DNA of 64,000 nt. Source: Leptoclinus maculatus. Lineage: Eukaryota > Chordata > Actinopteri > Perciformes > Stichaeidae. The stretch covers positions 40,100,629 to 40,164,628 of the forward strand of contig JAVDOI010000002.1 in assembly GCA_032191485.1 (NCBI GenBank), in the 5' to 3' direction. The position numbers and the translations under genes were made by a program. The notes under the pieces were generated by a model that was given only the letters and a program-made list of their open reading frames with translations, did not search any database and was not told the origin of the DNA. Shown in pieces: positions 37,331-47,539 of the stretch (positions are counted from its first letter, which is position 1; each line of letters opens with the position of its first letter).

Positions 37331-37643
37331 TTGATGAATGTATGGACATCATTACTATAACATTACTATATCAGTTTGACAGAATGGTTTTATTGTTTAG
37401 AGGTGAATGAAATCGGAATGCAGACAATAGAGTGCAAAAATCCACAGGAAATTTAGAGAGGGCATGCTGGAAACTGGGCCTAACATACATGAAAGTCAGA
37501 GTTATATATAATTAGATTCAATTAAAGTTATTTAGAAAAAGTCAAAAAAAAAAAGTCCAGAAGCTGCAGATACCACAATAATACATGACATCCTTTTCTT
37601 GTGTTTCTTAAAGTGAGCTGTCTTTCCTCTCTGTCCAATCCAG

Positions 37644-37888
37644 CCATGGCATCCACTCCCGACAATAAATCCACTCGTCCAGTCAGCGCCCCCGTTATGT
37701 CACCGGTGTCTCCTGGGGAGGCAGCTCCCTCACCGCTGCTACCCACCCTGGCTCGCTCTGACCACCACCGCTCTACACCCAGAGGCCATCGCTCTGCAGA
37801 CAGGAAGGTAGAAGTGAAGGCAGAGGGTCAGCCAGCGGAGTACACCAAGAGCCACAGCCCCAGACCAGAGTCCACTCCAGAAATCAAG
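37644..37888 (+). CDS. epb41: epb41 Ser/Pro-rich linker exon
   Basis: 245 nt, phase 1 to 0, acceptor GTCCAATCCAG. It encodes AMASTPDNKSTRPVSAPV, then SPVSPGEAAPSPLLPTL and a Lys/Glu-rich end. It corresponds to the linker after SRSLDG in 4.1R (AAAVDSADRSPRPTSAPA). The linker is predicted to be disordered, with several SP/TP sites. A second in-frame donor, AAG|GTAGAA at 37,807/37,808, would remove 27 codons; the distal donor is AAG|GTAGTG at 37,888/37,889. Confidence 0.85.
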
Positions 37889-37891
37889 GTA

Positions 37892-40220
37892 GTGGACACA
37901 GTCCTTTACGTCATTATTGAAGAAAAAAGGGAGGTTACAGGGCATCTATAATCAGAGATCAGGGAAGAGGCCAGACAGAAGAGGTTATTAATAATGAAAC
38001 ACAGTCTTTGTCTCACTGGTCAAATTAGAAATGAATTCATGAAAATACACAATTGTCCCATTTATGCACACTGTATGAGTGCCATATAGTTTACAGTAAA
38101 CATGTAAGGAGGGCACCTGGCCACCATTGAGGGATTGAGTTTGTAAGATAGTTCATTCAAACAAGTACTCAGAGATCCATACTCAGAGTCACTGACTCTA
38201 GGTATGAATATAAATGGTGAGATACTGTATGCAAAAAGTTAAATATTGAGTTATACAATAATAAGAAAGCAAAGAGGCCACTTGACTTGTAAGGTCACTG
38301 TTTTCAGAATTGTAATTTGCCTTCCTCCACAGGTGGAACGTTTTTAAAAGCATTGTTTCATTCTTCCTGACTGCCAGAGACAGTGCTAAACTCTGGATGT
38401 TATCCATCTCGCCATGCGCAGGTCGAGTATTTAATATAAATAAATTCACATATGACCTAGGATGACGTAGGGAAGTCCCGCCCAGATAAGCCCATGTCTT
38501 CATATTTATCCCTTGTAGCTTCTCGCAGGTAACCCGCAAATGCAGGTTGAAACTAAAAGCTTTAAAGAAGCAGATAACCAGTGTCTCTTCACGAGCTTGG
38601 TTGGAGTTACGGTTTCATCCTCCAAGGGCTGCAATTAGGCAACCATGGCTACACTCGTATCTCTTAGCTGACAGACTGGTGTCTGTAATGTCTGGTGCTC
38701 TCAGCACCTGACATTACAGAAAGGGTAAGGCAGGTGTCTTCGCTAACTCTGAAGCTCAGCTAGAAAAGTACCAATTCTCTATTGTTGCTTCAAGTAAGTT
38801 CATCTTTTAAAAGGAGCCTGTTTTCAGGTTTCTTCTAAACTTTTGTGTTTGTCCTTGCAGTGATTGGCAAGCCTTGCTTCAGAATTACAATTGCTGGTAG
38901 TCGCCGTATATTAGTTTTTTCCCCCTTAGCGGGAGACAAGTTCTTTTTTGTTGTTAATCCATTGCTCCCTGACGATTGCTTTTGCTTCGCTCCTGACTGG
39001 CTTCAGAGTTTGATTGACAGATGGTTCATCAAATCACCTGCCTCATATTTTCTGAAAGTGCCTGAACCTTTCCAAACAGTTTCCAATGCCAGCTTCTCAG
39101 GTGGTTCAGTATACAAACCACCTGGTGGGTCAGGTAAACCTAGGGGTACCACACCTTGACAAAAGAAAATGGACTGTTTGACACACCTCCAAGGATTGCG
39201 AAGCTACTTGTTTTGTGCTGTCCACTCAGCTATGCATTGAGGAGATCCACAAACGCACCAGATGGATTACATCCAGTGTTAAGTGCAGCCTCTGGCGGCC
39301 ATCCAGAATACATTTATTTATTTATTTTTTATTTGTTTATTTATTTATTTAAAAGGGACCATGTACAGTTTAAACATAAATGTCACCATTCGATGCACTG
39401 TACCAGACTGTAGCTTAAGCTAATTTGCATCTGCAGTCCCTTGGCAGGTCAAACAAGGACAAGACAATGACACAGTAAAAGGAAAAGACATAATACAAAG
39501 ATATACCATAAAGAACATACAAAACACCCACTACAACGCTACACATCAAAAATGAATATTTGTCAATAAAATCAAGTCAGAAAGACCATAAGAATTGAGG
39601 TCAGTGTGTGCAGTGTTGTGCAGCTTTTAAAAGACTTTTTACATAGAACCGGAGTTGCATATGTGGCCTTGTTTCATTGCTACAGGTTTTTAACACCTTT
39701 CAATCCTAATGGCTCATCATAAAGGAATTTTTCCACATATTTTTAAATGTGCTTATTTGTTTGCTTTGCAAAAGAATGTTGAACTAGTGGTTACATGGAA
39801 GCTAATATACCTCACTGTAGAGTATGACGTGTGCTGGTACAGAGAAATGCGTCAAACAGTGTACAAGAGGAACATATATCATTTAGTGGTAGGTGTAGCT
39901 GGTATCGATGAAAAGGACAATCTCATCTCTATTTATTTGAACAATAGTGTGTTGAATCAAAAGCCCAACGTTTTGACGTGTGTCTTCATCAGGGGCTCTA
40001 ATAAATAGAGATAGATGAATTGAACAAGTCAATGTGCGGTCCGCCTCCTTCGACCAAGAGTTCCAAGGCTACCAGCACCACGTGTGATGGGGTTGAGGTG
40101 TTTCTTTATTTTAAAATGAACATTTTAGCTCTTAATGGAAACCGAATTGTTCTGTGGAATGTTTATTCCTGGTCGTGCCTGGAATTGATCGTGATGTGTG
40201 AGCTTTGTCTGTGCTACCAG
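37892..40220. other. Intron with LINE-like remnants
   Basis: The 104-codon frame at 38,845-39,159 opens soon after a CCTTGCAG acceptor-like site, but the frame entering from the acceptor meets TGA at once; I do not call it an exon. A TTTATTTATTT tract at 39,302 leads into a reverse-oriented LINE-like 3' region to about 39,560 (AGGGACCATGTACAG, CTGCAGTCCCTTGG). Confidence 0.35.
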
Positions 40221-40295
40221 TCAGTGGCCAGGAGAGAGCGGAGGCACTCGCCCTCTGTGACCACCGCCAATGGAGAAAGAGAGAAAAAGAGCCAG
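40221..40295 (+). CDS. epb41: epb41 cassette exon matching mammalian exon 14
   Basis: 75 nt, 25 codons, phase 0 to 0, acceptor TGTGCTACCAG, donor CAG|GTTTGT (weak beyond GT). It encodes SVARRERRHSPSVTTANGER and EKKSQ. VTTANGE--KKSQ is comparable with VTVPTSNGDQTQ in exon 14 of 4.1R. Symmetrical phase means it can be skipped without frame change, as in mammals, where exons 14-16 are variably spliced. Confidence 0.7.
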
Positions 40296-40299
40296 GTTT

Positions 40300-41340
40300 G
40301 TTTGCTTGACGCATGATCAAACTGAACCACCTGAAACTAGAGAAAACCTCCATACAGTAGAGCATTACCATGACTGGTATACTGTACGTGATATTAAAGA
40401 AATTAGAGCACTATAGAACAAAATATAGCGGTATGTATATGTATATGGTGAGCAAGAATATTTCACAAAACAGGGATACAAAAAAATCTTTGAGGGTAAA
40501 AATGATCAAATACTAATGTATATGTCAATATAGTGTATATGTCCACAGCAGCACAACACAGTATGTCACACTCACTACTCGGCTAATTATTTCCAGTTGC
40601 TTTAATTTTGCAGTTTTTATTGAATAACTTTAATATTCTTTCTATATTGCCATATATTTAATTGTATATCAAGATGCATACTGTGATATTATACATTTTA
40701 CCGAAGACCGTTGTCCGTTGATGGCCAGACAAAAACTCTGCTTTTAGCAAATCCAGTGAATGTAATATGTGAAGATATATATTATATAAATATCAAGAAA
40801 TGTAGAAAATATTGCACAAAATCTGTCCTAATCATTAATTAACATTATTGCCAACAATGGGAATTAATAATGAATTTGTGAGGGCTGACCGAGTTATACT
40901 GTCTCATGGTAGCGTCATACCACCTTTAACCTTTAACCTTTAACCTTTAACCTTTAACCTTTAACCTTTAACCTTTCATTAACAGTAGAAGGGACTGGAA
41001 GTCCTCAGTGAATTAAAACAGTGTTTCTTCTAAAGAATGAGACGCTAGAGTGATGTGAAAATGTCCATTAAGCTGAATTTATCATAAGCTTCTATAGTAC
41101 ACATAATAGTTCTTCTTTTCTTAGGAACCTGCATTTATTTGTTCATGATTTTAATGCTGGTTTTTATTCACTCAAAATATTTTCTCATGATTATAATTTT
41201 TTGACAAAAACAGCACTAGTAAACTTTTTTCCAGTACAATTGGGTGAAGTTGTATGTTCTGTCAATTGATTTACAAATGGTTTGTTAGAATCGGACTGCA
41301 ATGGGACCGTAACATCCAATAACTCTGTGTTTCCTCTGAT
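40300..41340. other. Intron with a heptamer repeat
   Basis: (CCTTTAA)n, about 7.5 copies, at 40,923-40,975; otherwise AT-rich. Confidence 0.6.
40923..40975. repeat. (CCTTTAA)n heptamer tandem repeat
   Basis: Seven-base unit CCTTTAA repeated about 7.5 times. It is not the vertebrate telomere hexamer. Confidence 0.95.
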
Positions 41341-41362
41341 GGTGGAGCAGCACTCTCCTCAG

Positions 41363-41398
41363 GACAAAGCAAAGATGGAGATGGTGCGAGTGAGGAAG
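41363..41398 (+). CDS. epb41: epb41 cassette exon matching mammalian exon 15
   Basis: 36 nt, 12 codons (DKAKMEMVRVRK), phase 0 to 0, donor AAG|GTTAGC. Mammalian exon 15 also encodes 12 residues (LAEKTEDLIRMR), and the pattern of charged residues ending in basic residues agrees. The acceptor is CACTCTCCTCAG; an earlier CAG at 41,348-41,350 would add four codons (HSPQ), also in frame. With exon 16 it forms the first part of the spectrin-actin-binding segment. Confidence 0.72.
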
Positions 41399-41616
41399 GT
41401 TAGCATGCTGCTGAGCCGGTGCTCCTGCTGACTCACCATCCTCATCCCTTCATCAATTACACATGAAGAGACTTTTAATTTGCTTTTCTGTTGATTGCCA
41501 GTGCAGAGACACCATGTGCTTTAATCTCTTGATTTCTTCATGATTTCTGGCTGTTTGTGTCTCTGTGAAGGCTTGTCCATGTCCAAGGAGAATCACTCCA
41601 TTGTGCAAAGTTGTTA

Positions 41617-41922
41617 TTAAAGGTCTAGTGTGTAGGATTTGTGGTGAGGTTGCAGATTGCAACCAACTGAAACTTATCCTGTGTGCCAAGCGTGTAGTAG
41701 AGCTACGGTGGCTGACGGAAAAACAGGAAAATAGGAATGTCCCTCTGGTTTGTCCGTTCTGGGCTACTGTAGGAACACTTTGTCGATATTAACGGCTCAT
41801 TCTAAGGTAACGAAAACACAATGATTCCAATGTTCAGGAGATTATACACTAAAGACAACATAATAAATAATATTCCACTTCTGTCAATAGAGCACCCTAA
41901 ATGTTACACACTGTTCCTTTAA
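41617..41922. mobile_element. TTAA-flanked MITE (piggyBac-like), 306 bp
   Basis: It starts TTAAAGGTCTAGTGTGTAG and ends with the inverted match TTACACACTGTTCCTTTAA, so it carries imperfect terminal repeats (AAAGG...AGTGTGTA) and TTAA at both ends, the piggyBac target. No coding sequence. It lies 219 bases after the exon 15 match. Confidence 0.75.
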
Positions 41923-41929
41923 GTCATTG

Positions 41930-43190
41930 TCATTCCCTGCAGCTTTTTGACAAATAAAGTGTTTTTCTTGTATAAAACATGGTTTCTACTTCTCCAGAAG
42001 CGAACATGCAGGTATATTGTTAACAAAATAATGTTTGGTTGTTACAAGCTTTTGCTGATTTTGCAGTCCCTCCAGGATTTTGTTGAATTTCTGTGACAGG
42101 AGAAAAGCTTGATTTTACAGCAGCTGTTTGTGTGAAGCAGTTCAAAGCTTTAATTATTATAATTAAACCAACATTTGGTCTTCTTATAGTGCAGTAGAGA
42201 TGGGATAGCAGTATATTCAAGTCAATAGCATTAATCGTCTATAAAGCATCTCGATGTGTTTCTTTGTTTCCATCAATGGAAGGCGCTCATAAGTCATGAT
42301 GGGACATCATGTAAACATATTTGACAGCAATGTGTGAGAGTCTGGCAATAATACAATTATTTTTTAACATTAACCCATAGTATAAAGCAACATTTGTATA
42401 GGGAGGAGTAGGTTATGTGGCTATATTTTCTTATTTTGACCACAGTATGTACTGAACAGGACATTGTTGTCAGTGCTCTATCAGAGTATTAGGGACAAAC
42501 GTCATAATGTTATGAGAATTAAGCCAGAACAGTACAACAAAAGTTGTGATATTTTAAGAATAAAGTCATAATTTTATGTTTATTTAATTCCCCATCATAA
42601 TAAACAGATGTGTGACACACAGATGTGTTTACATCTGGTGCTCACCAATAAACTCTTTATTACCATAGATGTTAGGACATCTCCAGACACAATACAACCA
42701 TGTTGACAGTATCAGAAGAGGATAACTCAGAAGACTCTGGACATACAAACACTACAAACACAGGGGTTAGTATGTGATGGGTTGGTGAATAATTCACCAT
42801 ATCAGGTGATGATTTTCAGGTTTAACGAGTGAATGTTGCTATTTAACGTGCAAATTCCTGGAGTGACAAGCAGACGGCAACGTGGTCCTTGTCCTGTACT
42901 CTGCACTGCAGCAGCCTTAGCATGCATAGCATGCATAGCATGTGACTTCACTCACATCAGGAATGTGTATCTGCCTGGCGTCTCACACACACCACCGCTG
43001 TGCAGCTGAATCCCTCACCATTCCCTGAGCCGAGCAGCCCCATAGCTCTTCTATTTTGATATTTGATGTGATTCATGTCATCACCATGGTCAGTGCTGCT
43101 CATTGAATTCCATTGCAAATCAAATACTAAAATGTTTGAATTAATTCTGAATCATTTCCAACCAGCTCTTCCTTTTTTCCTGATTTTCCA
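41930..43190. other. Intron, no gene seen
   Basis: Contains a short AGCATGCAT repeat near 42,918-42,942 and nothing else recognised. Confidence 0.5.
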
Positions 43191-43193
43191 CAG

Positions 43194-43256
43194 AAAAGAG
43201 CAAAGAAACTTGAGGGTGAAACTATTTATATCAGACATAGCAATTTAATGTTGGAG
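43194..43256 (+). CDS. epb41: epb41 exon 16 (regulated spectrin-actin-binding cassette)
   Basis: 63 nt, 21 codons, phase 0 to 0, the same length as mammalian exon 16. It encodes KRAKKLEGETIYIRHSNLML plus Glu, against KKKRERLDGENIYIRHSNLML. IYIRHSNLML is unchanged. In mammals this cassette is needed for high-affinity spectrin-actin binding and is switched on late in red-cell development. The acceptor has a long pyrimidine tract (TTCCTTTTTTCC...TTTTCCACAG); the donor GAG|GTTTGT is poor, as expected for a regulated exon. TGCATG lies at 43,316-43,321. Confidence 0.93.
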
Positions 43257-43315
43257 GTTTGTATCTTCAGTCTTCAGTTCTCTGTTCTGACTGTTTGCCG
43301 TCACGTTTTTATGCC

Positions 43316-43321
43316 TGCATG
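43316..43321 (+). promoter_or_regulatory. TGCATG, putative Fox (RBFOX) splicing enhancer of exon 16
   Basis: TGCATG begins 60 bases after the end of exon 16, with a GCATG core at 43,404-43,408 and another TGCATG at 43,965-43,970. In mammalian 4.1R, Fox-2 binds UGCAUG in the intron just downstream of exon 16 and promotes inclusion. The site is seen; its use here is inferred. Confidence 0.65.
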
Positions 43322-43329
43322 GGTGCTGT

Positions 43330-44553
43330 TGATTTTTCTTTGTTTTGAAACTTTTGTTTCTCTTCATTTCTCGTCTTGTTTGTAGCGTAACCCTAAAGGC
43401 TTGGCATGCACTGTTTTCCTCTCTGATTCTCATGCAAGTAGCTTCACTTCACTTTGACATTGTCTTCGTCATTTCATATTTTCATTGTGTGAGATATATG
43501 ATTGGGAAAGGTATGTTAACGTTTAAACTGGTACTGCAGCTGAAACAAACAGCACATCAGTGAAATTGTCTGAGATATGAGTTATGATATTGTCTGGGCT
43601 CACAATACACTTGCTGTTAGCACTAAAACTGAGAGCAGGACTTAAAGCGATGACAATGAGCTATTTCTCTTCTCCTGTGAGTCTAAAGGACTCGTCACTG
43701 CCTTCTAACACTAAATCTAGTCACTATGTATGAAACGATGTGAAGTGAAACTTTAACAAAAGCTATGAATCTCACCTTAAACAACGGAGCTTGACCATGT
43801 TTTGCTGGTCCTGTATCAGCCACAAAGTAGTACCTGGTCTGCTGCTCTGCCACCATGTATGGATCCTTTTCAGTGTAGATAAGATTAATGAGGGCTCCCT
43901 TACATACAGGTAAGCCCTGTCAGTGAACTGGCTCATCTAAATGGAATGCAGCCATCATTCATTCTGCATGTGCTTTGAGTCAAATGTCTGAAAAGGATCT
44001 AATGACAGAGAAGATTAGACAACAAACCACTCTTTTCTTCTTTCCTACTCATGTGTGTCTCAGTGATGTCACTAACAGATTGTCACTGGTTGACATTCAT
44101 TGTATTGTCTTCATGAACATAACTACCTGTGTTGACTGTGAGTCTATTACTGTGATCACTGTGCCTCTGTGCTGTTTTGACGCTGCATTAATTAATAGAT
44201 GTTTAATTGAATCAAAGGGCAATATGAAGTGTAAAAGCGGTCCCTCAATGTGACAAACCCACAGGGATTATTGTTAATAATCTCTGCAGCTCCACAGAGC
44301 AGCTCCGAGCTGGGTTCTGGTACAACCTCAGCCTGCTACTTCTGTGACACGTCACCTCTCTCACGTGTCTTCTCAAACTCATGCGGCCTACCACTTATAA
44401 AGCAGTCTTTAAATACTTTCATTACTACTGCTGTGTTCACATGGCTGTACATGATTAAAACAACAGTTGCATCTTATTCATTCTTTAGTTTCATCCTACT
44501 ACTCATTGTTTCCCTTCCATCTACCTATTCTGATTTGTACATTCTTGTTGAAG
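43330..44553. other. Intron downstream of exon 16
   Basis: Apart from the Fox-like sites no feature was recognised. Open frames at 43,975-44,253 and 44,250-44,564 lack splice support or domains. Confidence 0.45.
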
Positions 44554-44724
44554 GACCTGGATAAGACCCAGACTGGGATCATGCGACACCACACTAGCAT
44601 CAGTGAGCTGAAGAGGAGTTTCATGGAGTCGGTGCCGGAGCCTCGGCCCAGTGAGTGGGACAAGCGCCTGTCCACCAACTCGCCTTTCCGCACAGCGAGC
44701 ATCAACGGCCAGCTGCAACCAGCG
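44554..44724 (+). CDS. epb41: epb41 exon 17 (spectrin-actin-binding region, C-terminal part)
   Basis: 171 nt, 57 codons, phase 0 to 0, acceptor ending TTGTTGAAG, strong donor GCG|GTAAGT. It encodes DLDKTQTGIMRHHTSISELK, RSFMESVPEPRPSEWDKRL and STNSPFRTASINGQLQPA. Human 4.1R has DLDKSQEEIKKHHASISELK, NFMESVPEPRPSEWDKRLST and HSPFRTLNINGQ, so the assignment is secure. The usual C-terminal domain exons should follow downstream. Confidence 0.95.
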
Positions 44725-44729
44725 GTAAG

Positions 44730-47450
44730 TCCAGCAACCTGGGCAGCAAAGACACTGATTACAGTAGACATCATTTCATGCAATGTGTCAGTCATACATA
44801 CGGTATAGACTCTTTGACTAGAGATCCAACTGTCATTAGTCTCATCTGACTCTTGGTAACATGTCAAACAAGTATCACACTGACCCTTTAAACCATAGTC
44901 TCCATTCAGTAAAGGCAGCTCAGTAAACCTGAACCAACTCTTGGTTGAGACGTTGTGTGCTAGCCAAGTAACTAGCAGTTTATTCACTAGTTATAGTAGC
45001 TGGAGCTTGGACACGGGGACACGGGCCTGGGATTATTAGACATCAACTCCACAGTTGGAGCTAGAGACAGTTTATGGCACTTGTTTGTATTTTTATAACG
45101 TCCGCACAGATCCCTCCAACGGTCATATAGTAGCAGGAAATAATACATTTAACACCTGCTATTAGTGTGTGTTTTCAATTCGTTCGTATGCCAATTAAAT
45201 ACTGTGTTATATTAATGAAAGATGTTTTTAATGATGATTCCCCATTTGATATGGAATGCTCTATGCATATTCCAGAGGAGTATAAAGATATATTCTGGGA
45301 CTAATTTAATTCATGCACACAGTTTCCTAAGCGGAGCTAATCTGTGAACTTCCGTTGGTCATTTGTTCATTTGGTTTAGTGATCTGTGCTCACAGAAGCC
45401 CTGGTGGCCATAACATCCCATTTGTTGTTTTTTACTGAGTGGCTCGATTTGTATAATGTGAACCGTAAAAACAGTTAATTGGTTAAATTTATCCATACAA
45501 TTTCATATTTTCCATGATTTTATAATTTCTTAGACGATAACATGTACACCCTAGAGATACCAATCTCAATACAGTGCCTTCAAAGCAGTGTTGGTAAATG
45601 ATCCTCGATGTATCTTTAAGAAATGATGGTGAGCTATGACTCATTACATTCTGCAGATGCTTTTGCCCAAAGCCACACGCCTCAATTGGAACAATAATTA
45701 TTGTTTAAAATGCCCAGAGCCCCAGGAAGCTGGAACACTGCAGCCTATAGGTTTACTGTGTCTGTAAGAAGTTTGTGAACATTTGATTAAAGCCCCTCAA
45801 CAAGTCAAGTACATGGCTCAAAAGTCATCTTACAATAGGAAGATATTTTATATGTCACAGGAAAAGCCACGGTATAAATAATCAAATCAATGAATTCCAT
45901 TCAGCTGCTTCATTTTCAGGGTCCTGCTATCGTGCATGCTGGCTTACTGTCACACTGTCATGACTTACTGGGACACTTGAGTAGAACAGAGACATCTTTA
46001 ATGTTATTAGCACCTGTGCTTTTCTTACCATGACAAGTCAAAATGTCTGCTGTTCACCCAAGCTCCACACAAACAGATGTTGACATCTGGGGAGAAGGCA
46101 TTTAAACACACATTTATAATAGACACTATGTAAGGAAATATTAAGGTATTTAAATTTGAACCCAGGGTCCTTCTATAAGACAGGACCCCAAGATTTGTTG
46201 AAGTGCATATTACCCTCAAGGTCTGGGGCCTTCTATACTGTATATTCTATTATATGTATATATCCACTATTTTAAATGTTCATTTTTCCATGGGAGGATT
46301 TTATTGACAACACACATACAAATGTGTAGCAACGGACATAAATCTATTGATGTTGTCCATGAGAATACTGCAGGTGTCCACAATGCACTTCATCATCTAG
46401 AACGACACTGATCCTCCACTGGGGAGTGCTGTTGGCTTTCTCCATATCATTCCACTGCTTTAGCATGACTGTAACTGCAGTTACAGAGGAACAAGACACT
46501 TTCACAGAATGTGCTGCTGAGAAGATGGCATGTGTGTGTATATGTGTGTGCAGGGGAAGATGTCCACAGTACCTGCGTACAGAGTAGCTGGTAAACTTGA
46601 TTGTGCAGCTTTCTGTCAGGCTGCTGTAGATCAACACTGTCCAGCGTTTCTTTGAGCAATAATGAATGACACCTGGAGGCCGTGGCCAGCTGTTACCAAG
46701 CAGCTCTCTAACTTCACCAGATTGTTCTTGGCTGCATCCCAAAGGGTTCAGTATGCTTCAAACCAACGAGTTCGTACATAGTGTTGTCGGAACACATCTG
46801 AAGGCATACTTGTTCTCGGATGGCAACACTTTCACATTCCATGGTGTAAAGCTTTCAGGCACAGAGAGGGACAAGATGTGATGAAACGTACAAATGGGGA
46901 CACTTTGGGACGTTTTGTTGTACTCGGCTGTTCACATGAAAAGTGACGGAAATAGTTGTGTGAGAATTGAAAAAAGAGCTTGTAATGAATTCAAATTTTG
47001 ATTACTGATTCACTTTGTGAAGTGAGCGGATTGTCACACAGAAAGGTGTTTTAGCACTGTTCAACAATCTGACAACCACTTAGTTTGAAGCATACTGGCA
47101 CCTTGTGTCCTGGATCCCATCCCTTTGACCCGAACATCGCCACCTGCGCTCTATGAATGGCTGCTGCAAGCTTTGTCATCTTGCTTGATCTGCCAATGGC
47201 TGGATTAATCATGCTATGTATTTGCATGATATGATCAGTGAAATACTGATGAGCAAAAGAACACAAGAAAACTAAAGCTAAAAAACAATGATTAGTAGCC
47301 AGAGAACTGACCCTCCTCCTCCTCCTCATCTGTCTCACCCTCCAATCCTCCCTCTATCTATCCATCCCTGGATGTCTTTATGTGTTATTCTGTGTCTCTG
47401 TCTTGTACCTCTGCCACCCCTGTCCTCATCTTCTTTCCCTTCCCTGTTAA
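44730..47450. other. Intron, no gene seen
   Basis: No coding exon recognised. The minus-strand frames at 44,499-44,987 (antisense to exon 17) and 46,344-46,742 show no domain. Confidence 0.45.
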
Positions 47451-47452
47451 AG

Positions 47453-47530
47453 TCTGGGCCGGTTTCTCCAGTCAAATCCCCACCAACTTCATCCTCTTCC
47501 CCACAACCCTCCTGCGTGTTCAGACAATGA
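47453..47530 (+). CDS. Possible alternative exon (SGPVSPVKSPP...)
   Basis: A very strong pyrimidine tract ends TTCCCTTCCCTGTTAAAG before 47,453. In phase 0, the phase left by exon 17, it reads SGPVSPVKSPPTSSSSPQPS, then CVFRQ and a TGA at 47,528-47,530. If terminal, it would add 25 residues; a weak donor (TGC|GTGTTC at 47,515/47,516) would instead give a 63-nt cassette. No match to a known 4.1R exon was recognised, so this may be a cryptic site. Confidence 0.3.
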   Translation, partial: SGPVSPVKSPPTSSSSPQPSCVFRQ

Positions 47531-47539
47531 CACTGAAGG

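Noticed and set aside
38845..39159. 104-codon frame after a CCTTGCAG acceptor-like site
   Set aside because: The frame entering from the acceptor hits TGA at once and no 4.1 similarity is seen.
40923..40975. Interstitial telomere repeat
   Set aside because: The unit is CCTTTAA (7 bases), not the vertebrate TTAGGG hexamer.
44499..44987. 162-codon minus-strand frame
   Set aside because: It is antisense to exon 17, whose + strand reading is clearly the real one.
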